Source of the DNA: a virus
IMG/VR virus record: IMGVR_UViG_3300046820_001078
Location: 1 to 50,769 of that record
Length of the DNA: 50,769 nucleotides
Strand: one strand, 5' to 3'
Shown piece by piece: positions 6,447 to 14,099 of the stretch; the stretch's first letter is position 1, and each line of letters begins with the position of its first letter. Position numbers and translations under genes: made by a program. Below the pieces are notes generated by a model. The model was not told the origin of the DNA and made no database searches. It saw only the letters and a list, made by a program, of their open reading frames with translations.

Positions 6447-9052
6447 GGCTTTCTCCTTCTCATACCCTTGGATTCACCAGAGGATCCTCCTCCACCTGAC
6501 CCGCCAGAATTGCCCCCGCCTGAGCTTGAGCCTCCTGTAGATCCTCCAGTGGAACCTGCTGCAGCCCCAACGGCGTTCATAGCCGCTCCTGCTGCCACAA
6601 CTGTTGCAACAACCATATCTGTTGCTTCTTCTCTTTCTTCTTTCGTCATATCTGCGCCAATACTACCAAGTGCTGCTAATGCAGCTCCTGGGTTATTAAA
6701 TAATTCTGCTGCAAATGCTGCTGGATCTGATACCAATTCAACTTGAACAGCAACCTCTGCTGTAATAACAACAGATTCACCATTTTCAGATGTGCGAACA
6801 TCTACTGGTGTTTCTGGAGGTAAATCTGCCAATTTAATTCCAGCCTCTGCTACCTGCTCTTTAGTAAGATTTTTACCTTCTGGAACTGATTGAATTAATG
6901 CATCAGCAATAATATCTTTTTCTGCTTCAGACAACTTGCCATCTGAGCTAGCCAATGCAACAATTGCTGCAACATCTTCTTTTGATACTTCTCCATCTGA
7001 GGCAAGTGCTTTTAACACTGCTTCTTGATCTGCTACTGAAACTTTACCATCTGCTGCTAATGCTTCAATTAATTGATTAGTTTCTTTTGCATCAATTTCT
7101 CCATCTGCTGACATTGCATCTGCAATATCTGCAACTTCTGTGCTATCTAATTTACCGTCTGCTAATGCATCATCAACAGTATTATTTACATCTTCTTTTG
7201 ATCCCGCCTCTGGCTCAACGGCTGGTGGTTCTTCTGCAGGTGGTTCTTCTGCAGGTGGTTCAACGGCTGGTGGCTCAACGGCTGGTGGTTCTTCTGCAGG
7301 TGGTTCTTCTGCAGGTGGTTCTTCTGCAGGTGGCTCTTCTGCAGGTGGTTCAACGGCTGGTGGCTCTTCTGCAGGTGGTTCAACGGCTGGTGGCTCAACG
7401 GCTGGTGGCTCAACGGCTGGTGGCTCAACGGCTGGTGGTTCAACGGGAGCGGGTGGAGTAGGAACTACTACAGGAGTTGGGGCAGGAATAGAATTAATAA
7501 CTGTCTGTGCTGTTTCAATAATTGTTGGTGCAGTTAATACTTTTTCAACTGCAGTAGATACAACTGCAAGTGCTGCAACTTTATTTGTTAAATCTGTATT
7601 TGCAGTAGATAATGCTGTTATTGTATTATTTGAAACAGTTGCAATTGGAGCAATTGGCGTATTGCTTGCTGTATTTGCTGCTACAACTGTTGTAATTGCA
7701 GAGTTTAATGTTGCAATTTGTGCATTTGCTGTTTCAATTGCTGCTTGTACTGTAGCGGTATTTGGATCTGGAATTGGTGTAAATGTTGTACCTTGGCTTA
7801 TAGTTCCATTAAATCCAGGCCCAGAATTAGTGTCTTGAATTGCTGTTACTGATCCACCAGTAGTTTCTCTTACATTAAATCTAGTTCCATTAGGAATTGG
7901 CCCAGTTACATTTACATCTGCTGACCATGCTCCATCTGCTGGGTTGACGTCAGCATTAAATCTAATTTGTGTCATTTGTGTATCAGCAGTCATTTGTGGG
8001 TATGGTCTTACATCCCATGCAATAGATAATGTATTTGTGGTTGTTGAATAAGTAACTCCAGAGCCATTACTCCATGTAGTCCAGTCATATCCTGCTATAG
8101 AAATAGAAGGAGCATTGGGAGTTGAATAATAGTTTCCGCCTTCATTTACTCCAAAGGTAATTGTTGCATTAGATCCAACATAGACATTTGAATAAGTTAC
8201 TCCGCCCATTTGTAAATTAAATGGAAGAATCATTCTAACTCCAGCATCGTCTGTATTTTCCAGAACATTCCGTGTTGTGCCAATTGTGGCCACTAGAGCA
8301 TTTACTGCATCCTGAGCATTATTAATTGCAATATTTGCTTGGGTTAATTGTGTTTGTGCTTCTGTCCGTGCAGGTGTTACCGCTGCTACCGCCGTAGTTG
8401 CTGTAGCAACTGTTGCGGTGGCCGTATCTATTGCTGTCTGTGCGGTTTGAACTAAAGCCGTGGCTGTTTCTGATTGAGCAATTTCTGTTGCAATTGCTGC
8501 AGCAACTTGAGCTACCGTTGTAGGGGCTTCTGTCATTAAAGGAGTTGCTGTAGATATTACTGTGGCTGTTGCAGAATCTATGGTAGTAACGGCTTGCGTT
8601 ACTATTGTTTGTGCTGCTGTAACTTCTGGTGCTTGAGTTGTGGCTGCCACTGGTATCGCAGCTACGGATTGAGTGACCGATGCTACTGTTGAAGTAACTG
8701 TCTGAGTAACTGCTGTTGCTGTTTCTACAGCTGAGGATACATTTGAAACTTCTGCTACCGAAGCGGTGGCTGCTGTAACTGCTGTATTTGCTGCTGCTAC
8801 AGCAGTATTAGATGCTGCTACTGCTTGAACCGCTGTTGCTACTGTTACTGTTGCTGTATCTGATGCTGCTACCGCTTGTGCAACTTCTGTTGCAGCCGTT
8901 GTAAGTGCTGTGTTAACTGCTTGTTGTGCAGGGCTTACTACTACTTGTTCAGCTGGTGCTGGGACTTCGTCTGCGTATGCATTATTTGGGCCAAAAAGGA
9001 AAAGCCAGCCAATTATAAAAAGGCTGGTAGCGAATAAACGAATTCTGGTCAA
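6443..9052 (-). CDS. Large secreted repeat protein with EPPA repeats and DGKL units
   Basis: 869 residues, starting at TTG (9052) with GGAGG eight bases before it. Residues 1-27 are a signal peptide ending AYA. Then come an Ala/Thr/Val-rich helical region, a globular beta domain (residues about 265-420, rich in Tyr, Trp and Asn, lectin-like in look), a second Ala/Thr region, about 16 tandem five-residue VEPPA/EEPPA units, five DGK/DGE-type units of about 18 residues that resemble EF-hand or dockerin calcium loops, and a Gly/Ser-rich tail ending in RRRKP. It precedes two holin-like genes. A role as a surface, adhesion or virion-decoration protein is possible; no known family is recognised as a whole. 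Confidence 0.8.
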   Translation of the reverse strand: MTRIRLFATSLFIIGWLFLFGPNNAYADEVPAPAEQVVVSPAQQAVNTALTTAATEVAQAVAASDTATVTVATAVQAVAASNTAVAAANTAVTAATASVAEVSNVSSAVETATAVTQTVTSTVASVTQSVAAIPVAATTQAPEVTAAQTIVTQAVTTIDSATATVISTATPLMTEAPTTVAQVAAAIATEIAQSETATALVQTAQTAIDTATATVATATTAVAAVTPARTEAQTQLTQANIAINNAQDAVNALVATIGTTRNVLENTDDAGVRMILPFNLQMGGVTYSNVYVGSNATITFGVNEGGNYYSTPNAPSISIAGYDWTTWSNGSGVTYSTTTNTLSIAWDVRPYPQMTADTQMTQIRFNADVNPADGAWSADVNVTGPIPNGTRFNVRETTGGSVTAIQDTNSGPGFNGTISQGTTFTPIPDPNTATVQAAIETANAQIATLNSAITTVVAANTASNTPIAPIATVSNNTITALSTANTDLTNKVAALAVVSTAVEKVLTAPTIIETAQTVINSIPAPTPVVVPTPPAPVEPPAVEPPAVEPPAVEPPAVEPPAEEPPAVEPPAEEPPAEEPPAEEPPAEEPPAVEPPAVEPPAEEPPAEEPPAVEPEAGSKEDVNNTVDDALADGKLDSTEVADIADAMSADGEIDAKETNQLIEALAADGKVSVADQEAVLKALASDGEVSKEDVAAIVALASSDGKLSEAEKDIIADALIQSVPEGKNLTKEQVAEAGIKLADLPPETPVDVRTSENGESVVITAEVAVQVELVSDPAAFAAELFNNPGAALAALGSIGADMTKEEREEATDMVVATVVAAGAAMNAVGAAAGSTGGSTGGSSSGGGNSGGSGGGGSSGESKGMRRRKP
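6860..7190 (-). repeat. Five DGK/DGE (EF-hand-like) protein repeats
   Basis: Five units follow the pattern [AS]-D-G-[KE]-[LIV]-x3-[DE] at 17-20 residue spacing. The DNA units are diverged, so the repetition is old and under protein-level selection. The Asp-Gly-x-hydrophobic-x3-Glu pattern resembles half of a calcium-binding EF loop, but the usual first Asp residues are not all present. Confidence 0.75.
7209..7443 (-). repeat. 15-bp tandem repeats encoding VEPPA/EEPPA
   Basis: About 16 head-to-tail 15-bp units, in two main versions that differ in the first residue (Val or Glu). The product is a proline-rich stalk. Near-identical units imply frequent copy-number change. The repetition also keeps other frames open on both strands. 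Confidence 0.93.
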
Positions 9053-9064
9053 CTAATGACCCTC

Positions 9065-9094
9065 CTAAGTAATGCAATATTTTTGCTTACTTAG
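9065..9094 (-). promoter_or_regulatory. Leader hairpin before the large secreted protein
   Basis: CTAAGTAA and TTACTTAG form the outer arms and GCAA/TTGC the inner arms of a hairpin ending next to the GGAGG ribosome site. A TATAAT lies just upstream at 9097-9102 with no good -35. If that -10 is used, the hairpin begins within a few bases of the mRNA 5' end and could affect stability or translation. Confidence 0.5.
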
Positions 9095-9111
9095 TAATTA
9101 TACCATCAGTG

Positions 9112-9300
9112 CTATTTAGGATTATCTGTTTTGTAAAAACCGTTTCCTTTAAACTGTATGCCAAACGGAGTAAAGTGTCTTATCATTTCTGCTTTACATT
9201 CTTCGCAAACGTAGCCTGGATCATCTTCAGATATGGAACGTGTAACAGATAGTAAAGGGTGCAAGTCGTTGTCTTGGCACTTATATTCATAGATAGGCAT
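9112..9300 (-). CDS. FmdB-like small zinc-ribbon protein
   Basis: 62 residues starting MPIYEYKC, the typical start of FmdB-family putative regulatory proteins. It has CEEC in the middle and a conserved-looking end GIQFKGNGFYKTD, as in that family. The first Cys pair is degenerate (only C8, with His14 nearby), so metal binding may differ. A consensus promoter ends six bases before the ATG. The precise function of the family is not established. Confidence 0.82.
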   Translation of the reverse strand: MPIYEYKCQDNDLHPLLSVTRSISEDDPGYVCEECKAEMIRHFTPFGIQFKGNGFYKTDNPK

Positions 9301-9306
9301 TGTATA

Positions 9307-9335
9307 AATATACTATATATGTATGCTATTGTCAA
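9307..9335 (-). promoter_or_regulatory. Promoter of the FmdB-like gene (leaderless)
   Basis: TTGACA at 9330-9335, a 17-base spacer and TATATT at 9307-9312. Six bases separate the -10 from the ATG at 9300. It faces away from the plus-strand gene that starts at 9358, and the two promoters are interleaved. Confidence 0.82.
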
Positions 9336-9345
9336 CATAAAATGC

Positions 9346-9351
9346 TATAAT
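9346..9351 (+). promoter_or_regulatory. -10 element of the plus-strand sulfotransferase-like gene
   Basis: TATAAT ends six bases before the ATG at 9358, which again predicts a leaderless mRNA. The bases at the expected -35 (9323-9328) do not match the consensus, so the promoter may be weak or need an activator. Confidence 0.6.
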
Positions 9352-9357
9352 CAATAT

Positions 9358-10002
9358 ATGAAATCCTTTTATTACTTACACGTGAGCAAGTCTGGCGGCA
9401 GGTTCTTGTACGAATACGTTTTAAAAGATCTAATAGATATTACAAGAGATACAGATATAGAATACCTTTTCCCTAAAACCAAAGATATCAACTGGACTCA
9501 TCATGGCTGGAACAGCTTAATATCTGACGATACTTATATAATATCTTCCTTAAGAGATCCAGTAGAGGCAATAGTAAGCTATAGACTTCAGCACGGTGGA
9601 TTAACAGATAAGGAGCATCTATTTGCCAGCCTTTATCAAATTACAAATATACAGTCTAGAAGCTTCATTCATTGGGAAAACAACACAATAGACCCAGAGC
9701 AAGACATAAAGTTTGACGAAGATTTAATTATGTCTAGACTTAAAAGAATTAATATGCTGATTGATTCTAAAGACATTAATATAAAAACTTATAATAAAAT
9801 TAAAAAAGAAATTGCAGATAAAGTTGGCATTAAAAATGTTGAGTATACATACAATATGAGCGATACAGATTTATTTAAAACAAACGGAGTAAAAGATTTT
9901 TGTGATTCTCTTACTAAAGAAGAAATTGATTTAATTAAAGAGGCCAACTACATGGATGTAAAACTATATGAGGCAGCTAAGAGCCTTTTCTCCCCCATTT
10001 AA
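9358..10002 (+). CDS. Sulfotransferase-like protein
   Basis: 214 residues from the ATG at 9358. HVSKSGGRFLYEY at residues 8-20 matches the HxxKtgG loop that binds the 5'-phosphosulfate of PAPS, and SLRDPVEAIVSYR near residue 65 matches the RDP...S 3'-phosphate site of Golgi/heparan-type sulfotransferases. The rest is diverged and helical. The family moves sulfate from PAPS to a hydroxyl or amine of a sugar or protein. This is the only plus-strand gene; it converges with the DUF2061-like gene and overlaps it by 26 bases. An APS-kinase-like gene lies 250 bases further, which could supply PAPS. The acceptor is unknown. It looks like an inserted moron gene. Confidence 0.65.
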   Translation: MKSFYYLHVSKSGGRFLYEYVLKDLIDITRDTDIEYLFPKTKDINWTHHGWNSLISDDTYIISSLRDPVEAIVSYRLQHGGLTDKEHLFASLYQITNIQSRSFIHWENNTIDPEQDIKFDEDLIMSRLKRINMLIDSKDINIKTYNKIKKEIADKVGIKNVEYTYNMSDTDLFKTNGVKDFCDSLTKEEIDLIKEANYMDVKLYEAAKSLFSPI

Positions 10003-10186
10003 CTTTATTCCAACCACGCTCATGGAAGTAATAAAGAATTGTTTTTGTTAGTACCTCAAAACCTGCAATTGATGCAGCAGTTACTGCTTTATGTGTTATA
10101 AAATATGACAATACAAAAGTATCTGCCGTACCAATTATACGCCAAGTAATAGCCTTTAGTGCTGATCTTTGTTTAGTTACTTTCAT
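9977..10186 (-). CDS. DUF2061-like small membrane protein
   Basis: 69 residues. The pattern R..LKAITWRIIGTADTFVLSYFIT, then GFEVLTKTILYYFHERGWNK, is that of DUF2061, a two-helix membrane family of unknown function. The HER.W motif is present. It overlaps the convergent sulfotransferase-like gene by 26 bases and the small frame at 10173-10256 by 14 bases. Confidence 0.85.
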   Translation of the reverse strand: MKVTKQRSALKAITWRIIGTADTFVLSYFITHKAVTAASIAGFEVLTKTILYYFHERGWNKVKWGRKGS

Positions 10187-10256
10187 CTTTATCCTTAAAG
10201 TAAAGTTTTGCTTCTTTATCTGCTAGATCATTATTTAAAAAGAAATTAGAGACCAA
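10173..10256 (-). CDS. Possible 27-residue micro-ORF (TTG start)
   Basis: A frame of 27 codons from TTG 10256 to TAA at 10173-10175 fills the gap between the APS-kinase-like and DUF2061-like genes. Its reading (NNDLADKEAKLYFKDKDESN at the end) looks like real protein, and it overlaps both neighbours in operon style. There is no strong ribosome site. It may instead be non-coding spacer. Confidence 0.35.
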   Translation of the reverse strand: MVSNFFLNNDLADKEAKLYFKDKDESN

Positions 10257-11007
10257 GTTCTTTGCGTTTTTCAGTAGCCGAAATAGCATGAATCGTTGCC
10301 CCCAAATCTACTTGCTCAATCTTATATCCTACGTCACGACCATAAACAATATTAGTGATGTTAGGTAGTCTTAGAACTAATGCTCCATCCATAAATTCAT
10401 CCTTGGCAATATACTCTTTAACCTCATCAAATTTAAGTGGGTCTTTTTCGCTTGTCTTATATGTATTGCGAACACCAAGTAGTACCTGTTCTGTTCTCTT
10501 GCCCGCCTCTTTATATAGAGCATGGTGTCCTTCGTGCCAAGGTTGGTAGCGACCAAGCATTAATGTAGTTGGCGCAGACCAGTCATGTAACTTAAACTCT
10601 TCAATGATTACTGAAGCTTTTTTGTTTGGGTCTAGTCTGTGGTTCATAAACATCCAACTAAACTTAGTAGGCTTTTCAAACATCTTGTTGGTGTCTTCAA
10701 ATCTACCCTCTTCAATTGTATCCATAAATATTAATATGTCTGGCTGGCCAAATGCAGATCTTGTTAGCTCTGTTGGGCATACAAAATCTACTACGACTGG
10801 AGCAACACCTTGCTTAGATATAAGTCTAGCCATCTCGCCCATACGACGTGCTTGCTCTAGTCTATCTTCTGGCGTAAAACCAAGATCAGAATTTACAGTG
10901 GCTCTTACCTCATCTGCATTTAAATGAATAGCGTTGATTCTCTCTTTAAGTGCCTTTGCTAGCTCTGTCTTACCAGATCCTGGCAAACCTATAATCTGAA
11001 TTATCAT
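10246..11007 (-). CDS. APS-kinase-like / nucleotidyltransferase fusion
   Basis: 253 residues with two domains. Residues 1-135 resemble adenylylsulfate kinase (CysC): the P-loop GLPGSGKT at 7-14, RRMGEMARL, VDFVCPTELTR (the FISP loop position) and IFMDT. Residues 145-253 are a cytidylyltransferase-type fold with GRYQPWHEGH (HxGH at 158-161) and ISATEKR (242-248). The first domain would phosphorylate APS to PAPS or a similar small nucleotide. The second would transfer a nucleotidyl group; ATP sulfurylase belongs to the same superfamily, but the motif here is nearer NMN and glycerol-phosphate transferases. It overlaps the thermonuclease gene by 4 bases and sits next to a sulfotransferase-like gene. 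The substrate is inference. Confidence 0.8.
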   Translation of the reverse strand: MIIQIIGLPGSGKTELAKALKERINAIHLNADEVRATVNSDLGFTPEDRLEQARRMGEMARLISKQGVAPVVVDFVCPTELTRSAFGQPDILIFMDTIEEGRFEDTNKMFEKPTKFSWMFMNHRLDPNKKASVIIEEFKLHDWSAPTTLMLGRYQPWHEGHHALYKEAGKRTEQVLLGVRNTYKTSEKDPLKFDEVKEYIAKDEFMDGALVLRLPNITNIVYGRDVGYKIEQVDLGATIHAISATEKRKELGL

Positions 11008-11417
11008 TTTTTATCCTTATAAGATGCTCTTGCTTTTGCTAGCGCATCAAAGTCTTTTACCTTAGTATCTCCAAGGTAACCCCAAGCATGTCCTGCAGCA
11101 ATCATTTCTTCATTAATAGACTTATCTGATCCATCCAGGAACACCCAGCCTAAAATTCTTCCGTACTTTTCAGATGAATCCATTTTTTCTGTTTTGATAA
11201 CAACTGTTTTAGCAGAATCAATTGCATGCTTCAAAAATGCCTTGGCTTCGAGCCCTAATGCTTTCTCTACCTTATCTGATGTTCTGGATTCTGGTGTATC
11301 AATACCAGCTAATCTAACTCTAGACGTAAAAGATATGTCAAAGCCAAGATCTATGTCTACGTCAATTGTGTCTCCATCTACAACCTTAGATACTTTTTTT
11401 ACATAATATTCAAACAT
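11004..11417 (-). CDS. Thermonuclease (staphylococcal nuclease family)
   Basis: 137 residues. It begins DGDTIDVDIDLG and RLAGIDTPE, with YGRILG further on. The catalytic residues fall at the same numbers as in staphylococcal nuclease: Asp21, Arg35, Asp40, Glu43 and Arg87. No signal peptide is seen, so it probably acts in the cytoplasm on host DNA or RNA, unlike the secreted staphylococcal enzyme. It overlaps the GMP reductase-like gene by one base (TAATG) and the kinase fusion by four. Likely roles are nucleotide salvage or host genome degradation. Confidence 0.93.
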   Translation of the reverse strand: MFEYYVKKVSKVVDGDTIDVDIDLGFDISFTSRVRLAGIDTPESRTSDKVEKALGLEAKAFLKHAIDSAKTVVIKTEKMDSSEKYGRILGWVFLDGSDKSINEEMIAAGHAWGYLGDTKVKDFDALAKARASYKDKK

Positions 11418-12433
11418 TATACTCTGTTACCTGATTCTTTAATTGATTGAGGAGATACTTCTATATACTCCAATGTTTTTTGTAAGCCTTTTATATCCGA
11501 TGATCCTGAATATGTAAATGCGCTTCTGACATTATTAAGTATATTATATATACCTTCTAATGCTGGGCCTTTAGATTCTACTTCTCCAGTTACACCTTCA
11601 AAGCTAATTATAGGATTCTTTACATCCTTTAGCCCTCTTTCTTTCAGTATGTATTCTCTTGATGCTAACCCGCTAAGGTAGTATTTGCCATCTATAGAGC
11701 CACACTCATCATGGCCTGCCAACATAGAGCCTAACATTACTGCACTAGCTCCAGCTCCTAAAGCCTTTACAATATCACCAGAGTTTTTAATTCCTCCATC
11801 TGCCACTATTCCATTGACTGTATCATTTTTTACGTGCTCGTATATGTTCATGATAGATGATAGTGTTGGTGCACCAAAGCCAGTCATAAGCCTTGTAGTA
11901 CATGCTGCACCGCCTCCAATACCAACCCTCACAGAATCAGCCCCAGCATCCATAAGCATCTTGTATGCACCATATGATGCAACATTACCACACATTATAT
12001 GTGTGCTTGATGGGACCATTGCTCTTAAAGCAGATATAGAGTCTGCAGCTACCTGCAAATGACCGTTAGCAATATCTAAGAGGATAATCTTAATTCCTTG
12101 GGAAGTAATCATATTTACTGTCTTGTTGTCATAGATATCTGCAATGTTTATAGATATACCTATTCTATGCCTATTAATATCATTAGCTTTTTTTATTTTT
12201 TCATTTATGCTTTCTGATCTACAAGTCATTCCAATCGATCCAGATTTACTTACTGCATAAAGCATGTCATGCGAAGATATAGACTCCATTGGAGCTGAAA
12301 TTATTGGGCTAATCATCTCAATAATTGCATCTGGATTATTTGGATTTCCAATTTTTGTAGTAAGATCTATTTTAGACCTGCTTACTATTGGAGATGAGTC
12401 ATGAGGCATCAATAAAATGTCATCAAAACACAA
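11417..12433 (-). CDS. GMP reductase / IMP dehydrogenase homologue
   Basis: 338 residues, a TIM barrel without CBS domains. FDDILLMP and SAPME are at the start, the flavin-independent NAD(P)H fold has GADSVRVGIGGGAACTTR with catalytic Cys178, and ADGGIKNSGDIVKALGAGASAVMLGSMLAG is the phosphate-binding part. CTTR followed by TGFGAP is nearer GMP reductase (GuaC) than IMP dehydrogenase. The reaction would be GMP plus NADPH to IMP plus ammonia, or the reverse-direction oxidation of IMP. The annotated start is TTG (12433); no ATG fits, and the frame stays open upstream, so the true start is uncertain. It is part of the operon with the nuclease and the kinase fusion. Confidence 0.88.
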   Translation of the reverse strand: MCFDDILLMPHDSSPIVSRSKIDLTTKIGNPNNPDAIIEMISPIISAPMESISSHDMLYAVSKSGSIGMTCRSESINEKIKKANDINRHRIGISINIADIYDNKTVNMITSQGIKIILLDIANGHLQVAADSISALRAMVPSSTHIMCGNVASYGAYKMLMDAGADSVRVGIGGGAACTTRLMTGFGAPTLSSIMNIYEHVKNDTVNGIVADGGIKNSGDIVKALGAGASAVMLGSMLAGHDECGSIDGKYYLSGLASREYILKERGLKDVKNPIISFEGVTGEVESKGPALEGIYNILNNVRSAFTYSGSSDIKGLQKTLEYIEVSPQSIKESGNRV

Positions 12434-12464
12434 GCCATTTAAAGAGGTATTTTTTTTAATTTTA

Positions 12465-13103
12465 TTACTTCTTCTTTGTTGTTGGGTTTGTTTCTGTCTT
12501 TACAGCAGCCTTTTTAGCTGCTGGCTTGGCAGGTGCTGCTTTCTTTGCTGGTGCTGGTGCCAACTTGTTTAGTAGTGGGGCATCTTCTTCTCCAGCATAT
12601 ACTGGTCGTCCCCAACCAACAACTGCATTAAGTAGTTTCTTTTTGTTATCCTTGACATATCCACGAGTTTTCTCTACGCACATTCCGCCGTTGCGCTGAT
12701 CTCCCTTAGCAGTCCCTGAAGTGTTTCCTTCAATAACCTGGATTGTTCCGTCGCCATTGTTCTTAATGCAAAGACCGACATGCGAGATACGATTGACGCC
12801 ATCATCTGGAAAATCAAAATAGATCCAGTCTCCTGCCTGCGGATCATCATTACGAGCATCCGACCATCTTTCATTCTTCTTGAACCAGTCAGATGCTGCT
12901 ACTGTTGCTGCACTCTTAGGATACTTCTTTGGATCTAGGCCTGCAGTAAATGCACACCATGAAACAAATGACTGGCACCATGGAAGAAAGTTTGCACCTG
13001 TCCACTTACCATATTTTGTCTCATTATCTTTTGGACCTTCAATTGTCCCAATTTCTTTCTTTGCAACCTCAATGATTGCTTCAAGGCTTCCTTTTACTGA
13101 CAT
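12465..13103 (-). CDS. Endolysin with CHAP amidase/endopeptidase domain
   Basis: 212 residues. The N-terminal CHAP domain (residues about 5-165) has catalytic Cys43 in LPWCQSF, His108 in ISHVGLC and the following IEGN acid/amide. It should cleave peptidoglycan peptide or amide bonds at lysis. There is no signal peptide, so it needs a holin. The C-terminus (residues 170-212) is a Lys/Ala/Pro-rich basic tail like those of histone-H1-type or wall-binding linkers, with no known binding domain. GGGAG lies about eight bases before the ATG. A TATAAT at 13146-13151 lies upstream with a poor -35. Confidence 0.9.
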   Translation of the reverse strand: MSVKGSLEAIIEVAKKEIGTIEGPKDNETKYGKWTGANFLPWCQSFVSWCAFTAGLDPKKYPKSAATVAASDWFKKNERWSDARNDDPQAGDWIYFDFPDDGVNRISHVGLCIKNNGDGTIQVIEGNTSGTAKGDQRNGGMCVEKTRGYVKDNKKKLLNAVVGWGRPVYAGEEDAPLLNKLAPAPAKKAAPAKPAAKKAAVKTETNPTTKKK

Positions 13104-13145
13104 TTTTTTTCTCCCATTTCTAATATTAATGCACTTAATGTCTTT

Positions 13146-13151
13146 ATTATA
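13146..13151 (-). promoter_or_regulatory. Possible -10 element upstream of the endolysin gene
   Basis: GGTATAAT lies about 42 bases before the endolysin ATG, inside the end of the upstream gene. The sequence at the -35 position does not match the consensus. The leader carries GGGAG as a ribosome site. Confidence 0.45.
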
Positions 13152-14070
13152 CCATTTTTAATTTTTGTTCTATGTGCCTATAAAGGTCTTCTGCGGCATG
13201 AATATGCCAATGGAAGCCATTATGAGCCCCTCTACCATTATTCTTAACCCTGTCTGCGGCAATATTGAATAGCATTTCATCACTAATCTCTAGGTGACAG
13301 GTGACCTTTTCGTCTAATGGAGCCACAATATCTCCCTGCCTTACCCATGAATTTGCTTCTATCCAGCAGTAATTTTTATGATACCCAGGGTATTTTTTTT
13401 CAATTTGCTGGTATAGCCCACCTTGATATTTTTGATTCCAAACGCTCCAAGTAAAAATAATATTATTAGTTTCACAGTACTGTTCTAGTGCATCAAGCAT
13501 AATCCTATCATAAAAAAAAGCAAGTTTATTTGAAATTATTTCTTCTGCTGCATACGGAGCCTTAGCATATTTTGCTACGCTATATAGGTATATGTCTGTG
13601 CTTAATATGTAACTATCTTCGGTTTCAGGAGAATTAAACGTTTTGGCCTGCTTCATGTTAGAAGGAGCATTTTCCATTTCTCCAGATAAATACGGGTATG
13701 CAAATCTATTCATTGGGAATAAGGCAACAATTGCTTTAGGGTTTCCGTATTTTTTAAAATAAAAAAAACATTTGGCTATCTGCCCTGCCATAGAATCTCC
13801 TCCAGTTGCTAAGGAAGAGAAACTTAAATTTAATTTCTTTGACAATATATCTGTGTATACATACTCTAGTGGAAGTCCATCACCTCTAGTAAATGAATCT
13901 CCTATAAATAACATATCAGCTTTATTTTCAAATGGCTGGCTTCTGTATCCAAGATTATTTTTAGCATACTCAATAGGGATAATGTCCTCGCTATGTATTC
14001 CATACCCAGCCAGCCTTATATCTTGTATTAAAAGATTTTCCCAATTTAGCATATCGCTATCTTTTGACAT
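13147..14070 (-). CDS. SGNH/GDSL-like hydrolase (paralogue A)
   Basis: 307 residues. Block I is FIGDSFTRGDG (Ser in GDS, near residue 58). A Gly-rich ATGGDS segment follows as possible block II, and FPMNRF gives a block III Asn. The C-terminal HNGFHWHIHAAED carries the late His, though not in the classical DxxH form. The fold would make it an esterase, deacetylase or acyl transferase acting on a sugar or lipid. It shares several blocks with the gene at 15672-16652 (YFKKYGNPK...LFP, a YC...TW.VW segment and H.WHIHA), so the two are paralogues flanking the carbamoyltransferase. No signal peptide is seen. GAGAGAG precedes the ATG. The substrate is unknown. Confidence 0.75.
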   Translation of the reverse strand: MSKDSDMLNWENLLIQDIRLAGYGIHSEDIIPIEYAKNNLGYRSQPFENKADMLFIGDSFTRGDGLPLEYVYTDILSKKLNLSFSSLATGGDSMAGQIAKCFFYFKKYGNPKAIVALFPMNRFAYPYLSGEMENAPSNMKQAKTFNSPETEDSYILSTDIYLYSVAKYAKAPYAAEEIISNKLAFFYDRIMLDALEQYCETNNIIFTWSVWNQKYQGGLYQQIEKKYPGYHKNYCWIEANSWVRQGDIVAPLDEKVTCHLEISDEMLFNIAADRVKNNGRGAHNGFHWHIHAAEDLYRHIEQKLKMV

Positions 14071-14099
14071 TTGCTCTCTCTCTATAATTTAATTAATTG

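Noticed and set aside
7140-7838. Long plus-strand frame of about 230 codons opposite the secreted repeat protein
   Set aside because: It exists because the 15-bp repeats and the Ala/Thr-rich codons leave the opposite strand free of stops. It has no ribosome site, and the minus frame has a signal peptide and domains.
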